Below, piece by piece: positions 42,924-50,131 of a DNA stretch of 64,000 nucleotides (position 1 is its first letter; every line of letters starts with the position of its first letter). Source of the DNA: Cytophagaceae bacterium (GTDB lineage Bacteria; Bacteroidota; Bacteroidia; Cytophagales; Flexibacteraceae); contig CANGYH010000001.1 of assembly GCA_947458545.1 (NCBI GenBank), positions 1,550,001 through 1,614,000 on the forward strand. The letters run 5' to 3'. Both the position numbers and the translations under genes were made by a program. Below the pieces are notes generated by a model. It searched no databases, was not told the DNA's origin, and saw only the letters and a program-made list of their open reading frames with translations.

Positions 42924-43430
42924 TTGATAAAGCTATTTCTCTCTGACGTGGACGGCGTGATGACCGACGCCGGCATGTATTACTCCGAAAAGGGCGACGA
43001 GCTCAAGCGCTATTGCACCTACGACGGCATGGGCTTTCGGATGCTGCAAGAGGCCGGTATCCTGACGGGCATCATCACCACCGAGAAAGTGGAGATGAAC
43101 ATCCGCCGGGCCCGCAAGCTGAAGCTGGAAATCGTCTCCATCGGCGTGGAAGACAAGGTGGCCGAAGCCCGGCGCATCTGGGCCGAGACGGGCATCTTGC
43201 CCGAAGAGACGGCCTACATCGGCGACGACATCAACTGCCTGCCGCTGCTGCGTATCGTCGGCTGGGCCGCCTGCCCGCCCAACAGCCGCAAGCCCATCAA
43301 AGAGGTGCCCGGTATCACGCTGCTGCAAACCCCCGGCGGCCACGGCGCCGTCCGCGAGTTTGCCGAGTTGGTGCTGGACACCATCCCGGGCTACGAACCG
43401 AAGATGCCTTGGAAGAATTTTGGGAATTAG
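42924..43430 (+). CDS. KdsC-like HAD phosphatase (3-deoxy-D-manno-octulosonate 8-phosphate phosphatase family)
   Basis: 168 aa, typical small C0-type HAD. Motif I is LFLSDVDGVMTDAG (Asp8 nucleophile, Asp10), the cap is absent, and later motifs are ITTEKVEMNIRRARKL (motif II region; a Thr follows in the family), IGVEDKVAEARRIW and YIGDDINCLPLLRIVGWAAC (motif IV acids). KdsC releases phosphate from KDO-8-P for LPS; relatives act on other sugar-acid phosphates, so the name is tentative. No ATG fits: the frame begins TTG ATA AAG, and translation probably starts at that TTG (42924). The 5' side carries a remnant of repeat module A (42894-42911). The RAYT element lies 19 nt downstream. Confidence 0.8.
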   Translation: MIKLFLSDVDGVMTDAGMYYSEKGDELKRYCTYDGMGFRMLQEAGILTGIITTEKVEMNIRRARKLKLEIVSIGVEDKVAEARRIWAETGILPEETAYIGDDINCLPLLRIVGWAACPPNSRKPIKEVPGITLLQTPGGHGAVREFAELVLDTIPGYEPKMPWKNFGN

Positions 43431-43448
43431 GGGGACCTGGCCGCGCAC

Positions 43449-43529
43449 CTGGTCCCGGTAGCTCACCCCTGGTCCCGGTCTCTGACCGGGACCCACCCAG
43501 CTGAAACGCGCAGGTCTCCAGACCTGCTT
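43449..43529. repeat. Left inverted repeat (REP doublet) of the RAYT element
   Basis: Palindromes GGTCCCGGTCTCTGACCGGGACC (in two pieces, 43471-43493) and GCAGGTCTCCAGACCTGC (43510-43527), 16 nt apart. Positions 43469-43529 match the reverse complement of 44110-44170 at 59 of 61 bases; similarity extends out to 43449 with one indel. The last base lies in the transposase stop codon. Confidence 0.9.
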
Positions 43530-44080
43530 TACAGAATAACGATGGGTAATAATCCTGGCCTATCAACCATATAATCAATTGCAGAGGAATACCGATAATC
43601 CCACGCCTGTCTGACAAATCCAGCCCTTACAGGATTGTCGTGCAAGTAGTTAAGGCGCTGCTCGGCTATATCTCTATTTTTCAGTTCGACCGGATGAAAA
43701 CCTGGTTGCCAAATCTGAAAGGCACTGTTTTCCGCATTGCCCATTCCGCGCGCCTGAAAAGTCCTTAACATCCAGTCTCGTCGGCTTTCCGAATATTTAT
43801 TATTTAATAACTCTTCATATATATTTTTTGCTGTAAACTTCTTAAGGTCTCTTAAAATATCGTTTAAGGGAGTTTTATCAGAAGACACAATCAGGTGGAT
43901 ATGATTGGTCATCAATACCCAGGCATATATCTGAAGCCCTTTGTTTGATTGACAATACCGTAAACTATCAAGTACGATATCTGCAAATACAGGCCTTGTG
44001 AATATGTCAATCCAGTCAGTGATGGTACACGTCTCGAAGTGGACTGCCCATGGATTAGAAATACGATAGGCCTGAGGCAT
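43529..44080 (-). CDS. REP-associated tyrosine transposase (RAYT, IS200-like Y1 family)
   Basis: 183 aa from ATG 44080 (MPQAYRISNPWAVHFETCTI). Family features: HUH motif in VLMTNHIHLIVS (His60, His62), LNDILRDLKKFTAKNIYEEL, FQARGMGNAENSAFQIWQPG, HPVELKNRDIAEQRLNYLHD and NPVRAGFVRQAWDYRYSSAIDY, the conserved Bacteroidota RAYT C-terminus. The nucleophilic Tyr cannot be assigned with certainty (Tyr88 is a candidate). These transposases nick and mobilise REP palindromes. AT-rich relative to its neighbours. It is bounded by about 80-nt inverted repeats (43449-43529, 44110-44189), making a complete REPtron. Confidence 0.93.
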   Translation of the reverse strand: MPQAYRISNPWAVHFETCTITDWIDIFTRPVFADIVLDSLRYCQSNKGLQIYAWVLMTNHIHLIVSSDKTPLNDILRDLKKFTAKNIYEELLNNKYSESRRDWMLRTFQARGMGNAENSAFQIWQPGFHPVELKNRDIAEQRLNYLHDNPVRAGFVRQAWDYRYSSAIDYMVDRPGLLPIVIL

Positions 44081-44109
44081 AGCTATATATAAATTGGGAT
44101 GTTGGCAAA

Positions 44110-44189
44110 AAGCAGGTCTGGAGACCTGCAAGTTTCAGCTGGGTGGGTCCCGGTCAGAGACCGGGACCAGAGGGTGCGACCGGGACCAG
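44110..44189. repeat. Right inverted repeat (REP doublet) of the RAYT element
   Basis: Inverse of 43449-43529: GCAGGTCTGGAGACCTGC (44112-44129), 16-nt spacer, then GGTCCCGGTCAGAGACCGGGACC (44146-44168), and an outer GACCGGGACCAG end at 44189. Confidence 0.9.
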
Positions 44190-44212
44190 CATCCTTATCC
44201 CGTAGGGTGAAA

Positions 44213-46225
44213 TCAATCCACCTGCTCCAGCACGAGGGCGGTGCGGTTGGCGTTGTAGATGCGGATGCGGCGCTCGCCGTCGGTGAAGTGCTCGGTGCTG
44301 GGGAGGGCGCGGCCTAGGCCGTCGAACTCGGGCGCGTCTGAGCTTAGGATGCAGCGGTATTTGCCGGGCTCGGGTACGCAGAGCTCGTAGTCTGCCAGGC
44401 TTTGCGTGGGCGAAAAGTTGAAGCAAAACACCAGCCCGGCCCGCTCAAAGGCTATGGACTGCGCCCGGGCATCTACGTGCAGCAGGCGGGGGGCATCGGC
44501 GCCCAGTACGCCGTGGCGGTGCATCAGGCCCATCATGGCCTTGTCGAAGGCGAGCAGGCCTTGGTAGCGCAAAAAGGGCGAGTCGGCCAGGCTCCACTGC
44601 CGGCGGGCGTAGCGGTAGCTCCAGTCGTTGCCCGCGCGGGGGAAATCGATCCACTCCGGATGGCCAAACTCGTTACCCATAAATGTGAGCCACCCCTCGC
44701 CCCCGACGCTGATGGTGATGAGGCGGATGAGCTTGTGCAGCGCCACGGCGCGGTCTGCCACCAGGCTGGGCACGCCCCGGCCCATATCCGTGTAGATGTT
44801 GGGGCCCATGAGGCGGAAGAGCACCGTCTGGTCTCCGACCAAGGCTTGGTCGTGGCTTTCCACATAGGCCACGGTGGCCTCGCCCTTGCGGCGGTTGAGC
44901 AGTTGCCAATAGAGGGCCTCGATGTCCCAGCCTTCGTCTTGGCGCTCTTTGATGAGCTTGATCCAATAGTCCGGTATGCCCATGCCGAGGCGGAAGTCGA
45001 ACCCGATGCCGCCCTCGGCCACGGGTTGTGCCAGGCCGGGCATGCCGCTCATATCCTCGGCCACGCAGATGGCGTGGGGGGCCGCATCGTGGGCTACCTC
45101 GGTGGCCAGCGTCAGGTAGAGGACGGCATCCGGGTCGGTGGCATCGGTGAAGTAGTCGGCGTAGCCCAGGAAATCTTTGCCCAGCCCGTGGTGGTGGTAG
45201 AGCATAGACGTGACCCCATCGAAGCGGAAGCCGTCGAAGCGGAACTCCTCCAGCCAATAGCGCACGTTGCTGAGCAAAAACTGCAGCACCTCGGCCCGGC
45301 CGTAGTTGTAGAGCTTACTGTCCCAGAGCTCGTGCTCGCCACGGGGGCCGGTGTGGAAGTACAGGTCTGAGCCGTCAAAGCCATCCAGGCCCTCCAGCCG
45401 GTTTTTAACGGCATGGCTGTGGACGATGTCCATGATGACGGCGATGCCGCGCCCGTGGGCTTCGTCTATCAGATACCTCAGATCATCGGGCGTGCCGAAG
45501 CGGCTGCTGGGTGCAAACAGCGAGCTGACGTGGTAGCCGTAGCTGCCGTAGTACGGATGCTCTTGCACGGCCATCAGTTGGATGGTGTCGTAGCCTAGCT
45601 CGGCGATGCGGGGCAGGATGTGGTCGGCAAATTCGCGCCAGGTGCCCACGCGCTCCTCTTCCGTAGCCATGCCTACATGGGCCTCGTAGATGCAGGGGTT
45701 GGGCCTGCGCTCGGCAAAGGCATGGCGCCAGCGGTAGGGCCGGGCCGGGTGCCAAATCTGGGGGGTAAAGTGTTTGGTGTCCGGGTTTTGCACCACGTAG
45801 CCTGCATAGGCGGGGATGCGGTCTTCGGTGCCGTGGGCGTGGGTTACGGTCACCTTGTAGCCCTGGCCGTGTTGCAGACCGTTGGGGCCGTCGGGCACAA
45901 AAATCTCCCAGACGCGGTCGGGCCGCTGGGTAAGCGGGTGGCTGCTGCGGCTCCAGTTATTGAAGTCGCCCGTCAGGTGCAAGGCGGCGGCGTTGGGAGC
46001 CCATTCGCGGTACCACCAGCCGCCTTGGGCATCGTCTCGCACCAGGCCCAGCACCTGGTGCATGCTGCTGAAGGCCCGCAGGCTACCGGCCTCCTCTTCG
46101 ATGAGGGCCCGCATACCCCGGTAGCGGTAGGTCCGCTCGGCTAGGGCCTCGGCAAAGGGGGCTAGCCAGGGGTCTTGCTGCACCATGGGCAGTTGGCGGA
46201 AGGAGTAGAGCGAAGCAGCAGCCAT
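44213..46225 (-). CDS. glgB: 1,4-alpha-glucan branching enzyme, eukaryotic-like GH13_8 type
   Basis: 670 aa from ATG 46225 (MAAASLYSFRQL); 23 further in-frame residues upstream look unnatural. CBM48-type N-terminal domain (~55-150, WWYREWAPNAAALHLTGDFN) followed by a TIM barrel. Catalytic residues sit in FRFDGVTSMLYHHHG (nucleophile Asp336), ICVAEDMSGMPG (acid/base Glu390) and YVESHDQALVGDQT (Asp459). A C-terminal beta domain ends YNANRTALVLEQVD. The motifs (VTSMLYHHHG, NEFGHPEWIDFPRAGNDWS) are those of GBE1-like enzymes, found in some Bacteroidota instead of the common bacterial GlgB. It makes alpha-1,6 branches in glycogen in the cytosol. Confidence 0.95.
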   Translation of the reverse strand: MAAASLYSFRQLPMVQQDPWLAPFAEALAERTYRYRGMRALIEEEAGSLRAFSSMHQVLGLVRDDAQGGWWYREWAPNAAALHLTGDFNNWSRSSHPLTQRPDRVWEIFVPDGPNGLQHGQGYKVTVTHAHGTEDRIPAYAGYVVQNPDTKHFTPQIWHPARPYRWRHAFAERRPNPCIYEAHVGMATEEERVGTWREFADHILPRIAELGYDTIQLMAVQEHPYYGSYGYHVSSLFAPSSRFGTPDDLRYLIDEAHGRGIAVIMDIVHSHAVKNRLEGLDGFDGSDLYFHTGPRGEHELWDSKLYNYGRAEVLQFLLSNVRYWLEEFRFDGFRFDGVTSMLYHHHGLGKDFLGYADYFTDATDPDAVLYLTLATEVAHDAAPHAICVAEDMSGMPGLAQPVAEGGIGFDFRLGMGIPDYWIKLIKERQDEGWDIEALYWQLLNRRKGEATVAYVESHDQALVGDQTVLFRLMGPNIYTDMGRGVPSLVADRAVALHKLIRLITISVGGEGWLTFMGNEFGHPEWIDFPRAGNDWSYRYARRQWSLADSPFLRYQGLLAFDKAMMGLMHRHGVLGADAPRLLHVDARAQSIAFERAGLVFCFNFSPTQSLADYELCVPEPGKYRCILSSDAPEFDGLGRALPSTEHFTDGERRIRIYNANRTALVLEQVD

Positions 46226-46329
46226 GACAGGGACGGAGGAGGAAAAAATGAAGGCCGACCAAGCGGCCTGGCTAAAGGGTCGGAGCCTCGGCAAGTTAGG
46301 CCCGAGCTTGTACTTTTCGGGCGATTTCT

Positions 46330-47721
46330 ATGCAGCCCCTATCCACGCTTACCCGCCGGCAACTGTTGCAGCGGCTGGCTGTCGCCTCGCCCGTTGTGCT
46401 GGCCCCCAGCCTGCTCTCAGCCTGCCAGCACGATGAAGACCCCAAGCCTACTTTCTCAGGCTCGGTCATTATAATCGGGGCCGGGGCAGCTGGCCTGTAT
46501 GCCGGGCAATTGCTGGCCGAGCGTGGCCTGACCGTCACCATCCTGGAGGCGAGCGATGCCATCGGCGGGCGCATCAAGCCGCTGGAGGGTTGGGGTACGC
46601 CCTTTCCGCTAGAGCTTGGGGCTGAGGAGGTGCATGGCAACAACTCGCACTGGTACCGGGCCGCCCAGCAATTTGGCGGGGCTTTCAAGGCCGATAACAC
46701 CACCGACTACCAGCGGATTCGGCTAGACGTAGTGCCCGAGGCCCAGGCCAACCAAGACCCAGACGTGGCCGAGGTACGCAGCTTTGTGGCCTGGCTAGAC
46801 GAGGCCAACCCAGCCACAGTGCCCGACGTCTCGGTAAATCAACTCGCGGCCCAGCGCGGCGTGCTAGATACCAGCAACCTGCTCGATGCCCTGCTAGGCA
46901 ACGAGTATGGCACCGACAACCAGAGCCTGGGCGCCCGCGGCGTGGCCGAAGGCAGCCAGGCCTGGACGGCCGGCGAGGGCAACTACAGCCTGGCCTCAAC
47001 ACCCCTGCTGCAGGTGCTGCGCAGCCTATGCCCCCAAGCCGTGGACAAAGTGCAGCTCTCTACGCCCGTAGTTGCCATCAACTACCGCGACGGCGGCGTA
47101 CGCGTGGCCGATGCCCGCGGGCAGATCTACCAGGCCGACCGTTGCCTCATCACGACATCGGTGGGCGTGCTGCGGAGCGGCAATATCGAGTTTACTCCCG
47201 CCCTGCCCCAGGTCAAGCAAGATGCGTTGCGTTTGATCGGCTTCGGCCCGGGCATGAAAATTCTGCTGCGGTTCAGTAGCCGGTTCTGGCCCGCAGATTT
47301 GGGGTCGCTTTACATACCCGGCGCGGTGCCCGAGTTTTGGAGCCCCAGCACAGGCCAAGACGGCGGCCCTTACGTGCTGACGGCCTTTGTGCATGGCACG
47401 GAAGCGGCCAGTTTGTCAGCCATGGGGGCCGATGCGGTCGATTATGTGGTCGGCCAGTTGTTTGGAAGCTTCCCGGGCGCCAACCCCCGCGGGTTACTGG
47501 TCAGCAGCCACATCGAAGACTGGGGCAAGAACCCCTACATACGCGGCACCTACTCCTACCCTTTGCCTGGGGGCACGGGGGCCCGCAATGGCCTGGCGGC
47601 ACCGGTGGCGGGCAAACTCTTTTTTGCAGGTGAGGCTACCCATACCGGCGGGCATTTTGGCACCGTCCACGGTGCCGTAGAGACGGCCGAGCGCGCCGTG
47701 GCAGAGATTTTGCGGAGCTAA
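46330..47721 (+). CDS. Tat-exported lipoprotein FAD-dependent amine oxidase
   Basis: 463 aa. Signal MQPLSTLTRRQLLQRLAVAS then PSLLSAC: twin Arg (9-10) followed by a lipobox at Cys32, so export as a folded protein by Tat and lipidation are expected. FAD-binding Rossmann motif at ~46-82: SVIIIGAGAAGLYAGQLLAE, RGLTVTILEASDAIGGR. Substrate-domain features LELGAEEVHGNNSHWY and the C-terminal FAD motif LFFAGEATHTGGHFGTVHGA with VETAERAVAEIL. It belongs to the monoamine/polyamine oxidase (NAD_binding_8/amino_oxidase) family; substrate unknown. tatC lies 1 kb downstream on the same strand. Confidence 0.88.
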   Translation: MQPLSTLTRRQLLQRLAVASPVVLAPSLLSACQHDEDPKPTFSGSVIIIGAGAAGLYAGQLLAERGLTVTILEASDAIGGRIKPLEGWGTPFPLELGAEEVHGNNSHWYRAAQQFGGAFKADNTTDYQRIRLDVVPEAQANQDPDVAEVRSFVAWLDEANPATVPDVSVNQLAAQRGVLDTSNLLDALLGNEYGTDNQSLGARGVAEGSQAWTAGEGNYSLASTPLLQVLRSLCPQAVDKVQLSTPVVAINYRDGGVRVADARGQIYQADRCLITTSVGVLRSGNIEFTPALPQVKQDALRLIGFGPGMKILLRFSSRFWPADLGSLYIPGAVPEFWSPSTGQDGGPYVLTAFVHGTEAASLSAMGADAVDYVVGQLFGSFPGANPRGLLVSSHIEDWGKNPYIRGTYSYPLPGGTGARNGLAAPVAGKLFFAGEATHTGGHFGTVHGAVETAERAVAEILRS

Positions 47722-47756
47722 AACAGCAGCAGCGCCGCCGCTGCTACCCCATTGCC

Positions 47757-48278
47757 GTGTCAGCCGAAGAGACCATCGTAAACCGCGTACAGAACTCGGG
47801 CATCATAACGCTAGACCTGGAGGAGTACTACTTTGCCGGCCCCCGCTACGGGCTGGACATCGCGCCCTGGCTGTGGCAAGGGCTGGTGCTCAAAGAGCAA
47901 GACTTTAGAGACCAGGTAGCCGCCCACAACTGGGAGCAATACCGCGGCGGGGCCGTGGCCGTCTATTGCTCAGAGCCGGAGGCCCTGATCCAGACCTGGG
48001 CCTGGATGCTGGTGGGCAACCGGCTGGCCCAGGCCGGAGCGCAGGTCGTGGTCGGCACCGAGGCCGAGCTAGAGGCAGAGCTCTTCCGCCGGGCGATGGC
48101 AGGCATAGATGTGCAAAGCCTGGCCGGGGCACGTGTAGTGCTCAAAGGATGTAGCAAGCATCCGGTGCCGCCCTCGGCCTACGGGGAGCTGGCCGCCCGG
48201 CTGACGCCGGTAGTGCAAAGCCTTATGTTTGGGGAGGCATGCTCGGCCGTGCCGGTATATAAACGCAAAAAAGGGTGA
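47757..48278 (+). CDS. DUF2480 family protein
   Basis: 173 aa from GTG 47757 (the family alignment around IVNRVQNSGIITLDLEEYY starts here). Conserved stretches: LDIAPWLWQGLVLKEQDFR, YRGGAVAVYCSEPEALIQTW, AWMLVGNRLAQAGAQVV, ARVVLKGCSKHPVPPSAYGE and SLMFGEACSAVPVYKRKKG. Bacteroidota-specific, function unknown. It lies in a same-strand run with the amine oxidase, DUF4286 and tatC genes (gaps of 35 and 35 nt). Confidence 0.9.
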   Translation: MSAEETIVNRVQNSGIITLDLEEYYFAGPRYGLDIAPWLWQGLVLKEQDFRDQVAAHNWEQYRGGAVAVYCSEPEALIQTWAWMLVGNRLAQAGAQVVVGTEAELEAELFRRAMAGIDVQSLAGARVVLKGCSKHPVPPSAYGELAARLTPVVQSLMFGEACSAVPVYKRKKG

Positions 48279-48313
48279 TAGGGCCTGTACCCTAGCCCAC
48301 CCGCGCCTTCTGC

Positions 48314-48649
48314 ATGATTGTTTATTCGGTAACTGTTTCTATTGACCTGGCCCGCGAGGCCGACTGGGTGGCCTGGATGCGCCAGACCCACCTGCCCGAG
48401 GTGATGGCCACAGGCTGCTTTGCCCACTACCGCTTCTGCCGCCTTCTCAACGAGGAGCCTGGCTCGGGCGGGGCCACGTACAATGTCCATTACCTAGCCC
48501 CCAGCCTGGCGCATTACGATGCCTACCGGCTAGAGCACGCCCCCGCCCTCCAAGCCAAGACGGCAGGGCTGTTTGCCGGGCAGTTCCATGCCTTCCGCAC
48601 CCTGCTAGAGGTGGTTGAGCAAAACAGCTACACCGACCTGGCCGACTGA
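48314..48649 (+). CDS. DUF4286 family protein
   Basis: 111 aa, full length. MIVYSVTVSIDLAREADWVA, then WMRQTHLPEVMATGCFAHYR, YNVHYLAPSLAHYDAYRLEH and FAGQFHAFRTLLEVV match the small ferredoxin-like DUF4286 family of Bacteroidota. No known function. In the run leading to tatC. Confidence 0.9.
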   Translation: MIVYSVTVSIDLAREADWVAWMRQTHLPEVMATGCFAHYRFCRLLNEEPGSGGATYNVHYLAPSLAHYDAYRLEHAPALQAKTAGLFAGQFHAFRTLLEVVEQNSYTDLAD

Positions 48650-48667
48650 TGGGGCCCGACCTGCCTC

Positions 48668-48675
48668 CATCTTTG
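48668..48675 (+). promoter_or_regulatory. Possible -7 element of tatC
   Basis: CATCTTTG, 50 nt before the ATG at 48726. Confidence 0.35.
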
Positions 48676-48725
48676 CAGGCCCGGTTTGCGTATCAGTTGG
48701 CTACGCCCAGCCACCTATCCCCCGT

Positions 48726-49586
48726 ATGGTAGAAGAAGAAGAAAAGGAAATGTCTTTTCTAGACCACCTGGAAGAGCTCCGTTGGCACTTGCTGCGGGGC
48801 CTGGCAGCGGTGGTAGCCCTCACGGTATGGGCCTTTATCCGCAAAGACATTGTGGTAGATCAGGTACTGTTGGGGCCTACGAGCACCGACTTCTGGACCT
48901 ACCGAATGCTCTGCCGCCTGGGCGAGGCCCTGGAAACCAGTGGCCTCTGCGTAGATAAGCTCGATTTCATCTTGCAAAACCGCACCATCGGCGGGCAGTT
49001 TACGAGCCACATCACCATCAGCCTGGTGACGGGGCTCGTGCTGGGCTTTCCGTACCTGTTTTGGGAGGTGTGGCGCTTTATCCGCCCAGGCCTGCTGCAG
49101 GCAGAGCGAAAGCTGACGCGCGGAGCCGTTTTGTTTGTAACCGCACTTTTTGCAGCCGGCGTGGCCTTTGGCTACTATGTGCTGGCGCCGATGTCTATCA
49201 ACTTTCTGATCAGCTACGACGTCTCAGAGCAAAACCGTATTGCAGACACCATAGACCTGGGCAACTACCTGAGCATGCTGGTGAGCATCGTGCTGGCCTG
49301 CGGGGTCATGTTCGAGCTGCCTGCGCTGATGCTGGTGCTGGCGCGTGGGGGTATCGTATCGGCGCGGCTGTTGCGGCAGTTCCGCAAGCATGCCTTTGTG
49401 GTGATACTGATTGTGGCGGCAGTACTAACGCCTAGCCCGGATGTGATCAGCCAGTTGATTCTGGCCTTTCCGCTCTATATGCTCTACGAGCTTTCCATCT
49501 TGCTGGCCGCCGGGGCAGACCGTGCCCGCCGCAGGCAGGTGCTGGCCCAAGCCTATGCCGAGGCCGAAGCAGAGCCGGGTAGCTAA
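48726..49586 (+). CDS. tatC: Sec-independent protein translocase TatC
   Basis: 286 aa from ATG 48726 (MVEEEEKEMSFLDHLEELRW); an upstream in-frame ATG (48615) lies inside the previous gene. Six membrane helices; conserved TatC marks are MSFLDHLEELRWHLL, SLVTGLVLGFPYLFWEVWRF, IRPGLLQAERKLTRG, FAAGVAFGYYVLAPMSINFL, YLSMLVSIVLACGVMFELPA and VLTPSPDVISQLILAFPLYM. It forms the receptor of the twin-arginine pathway that exports folded proteins; TatA/B must be encoded elsewhere. The 3' end overlaps the convergent fRMsr gene by 4 nt. Confidence 0.95.
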   Translation: MVEEEEKEMSFLDHLEELRWHLLRGLAAVVALTVWAFIRKDIVVDQVLLGPTSTDFWTYRMLCRLGEALETSGLCVDKLDFILQNRTIGGQFTSHITISLVTGLVLGFPYLFWEVWRFIRPGLLQAERKLTRGAVLFVTALFAAGVAFGYYVLAPMSINFLISYDVSEQNRIADTIDLGNYLSMLVSIVLACGVMFELPALMLVLARGGIVSARLLRQFRKHAFVVILIVAAVLTPSPDVISQLILAFPLYMLYELSILLAAGADRARRRQVLAQAYAEAEAEPGS

Positions 49587-50077
49587 GCCGCAGCACCAAA
49601 CAGCGTCGCCACCCGGGCACAGAGCTCCTCCAGATAGCGGGCATCTACCTCACTAAAATCGTCTAGCTGGTCAGAGTCTACATCCAGCACGGCCAGCACC
49701 TGCCCTTTTGTGTCTTTGACGGGCACCACAATCTCTGACCGGCTGGCCGATGCGCAGGCTATGTGGCCCGGAAACTGCTCCACATCGGGTACTACAATCG
49801 TGGCTGCCTCTCGCCAGGCGGCACCACATACCCCCCGGCCATACGGAATGCGTGTGCAGGCCACCGGGCCCTGAAAAGGCCCCAGCACCAGCTCTTGGCC
49901 GCGCACGAGGTAAAATCCTACCCAAAAAAAGCCGTGGGCCTCTCGCAATGCGGCGGCTGTGTTGGCCAGGTTGGCTATAAGGTCTGGCTCGCCTTGCCAG
50001 AGGGCGTAGAGCTGGGGCAGCACCTCGGCGTAGCGGCCGGCGCGGGTTTGGGCAGATAGTTGGAGGTCTTCGGCCAT
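49583..50077 (-). CDS. GAF-domain free methionine-(R)-sulfoxide reductase (fRMsr)
   Basis: 164 aa. GAF fold: LYALWQGEPDLIANLANTAA, FFWVGFYLVRGQELVLGPFQ, PVACTRIPYGRGVCGAAWRE, HIACASASRSEIVVPVKDTK, VLAVLDVDSDQLDDFSEVDA. The three catalytic Cys (74, 84, 108) have spacings of 10 and 24, the same as E. coli fRMsr (84, 94, 118), so this is an enzyme rather than a sensor GAF. It reduces free Met-R-sulfoxide in the cytosol. The 3' end overlaps tatC by 4 nt with no terminator between. Confidence 0.92.
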   Translation of the reverse strand: MAEDLQLSAQTRAGRYAEVLPQLYALWQGEPDLIANLANTAAALREAHGFFWVGFYLVRGQELVLGPFQGPVACTRIPYGRGVCGAAWREAATIVVPDVEQFPGHIACASASRSEIVVPVKDTKGQVLAVLDVDSDQLDDFSEVDARYLEELCARVATLFGAAA

Positions 50078-50131
50078 GGGAGCAAGTTACGGCCCGGCGC
50101 GGGCTGTGTTGGCGCTAAATTGCCACCGATT

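Noticed and set aside
43529-44080. Classical insertion sequence with a terminal inverted repeat and DDE transposase
   Set aside because: The protein has an HUH motif and RAYT C-terminus, and the ends are REP palindromes, not DDE-type ends.
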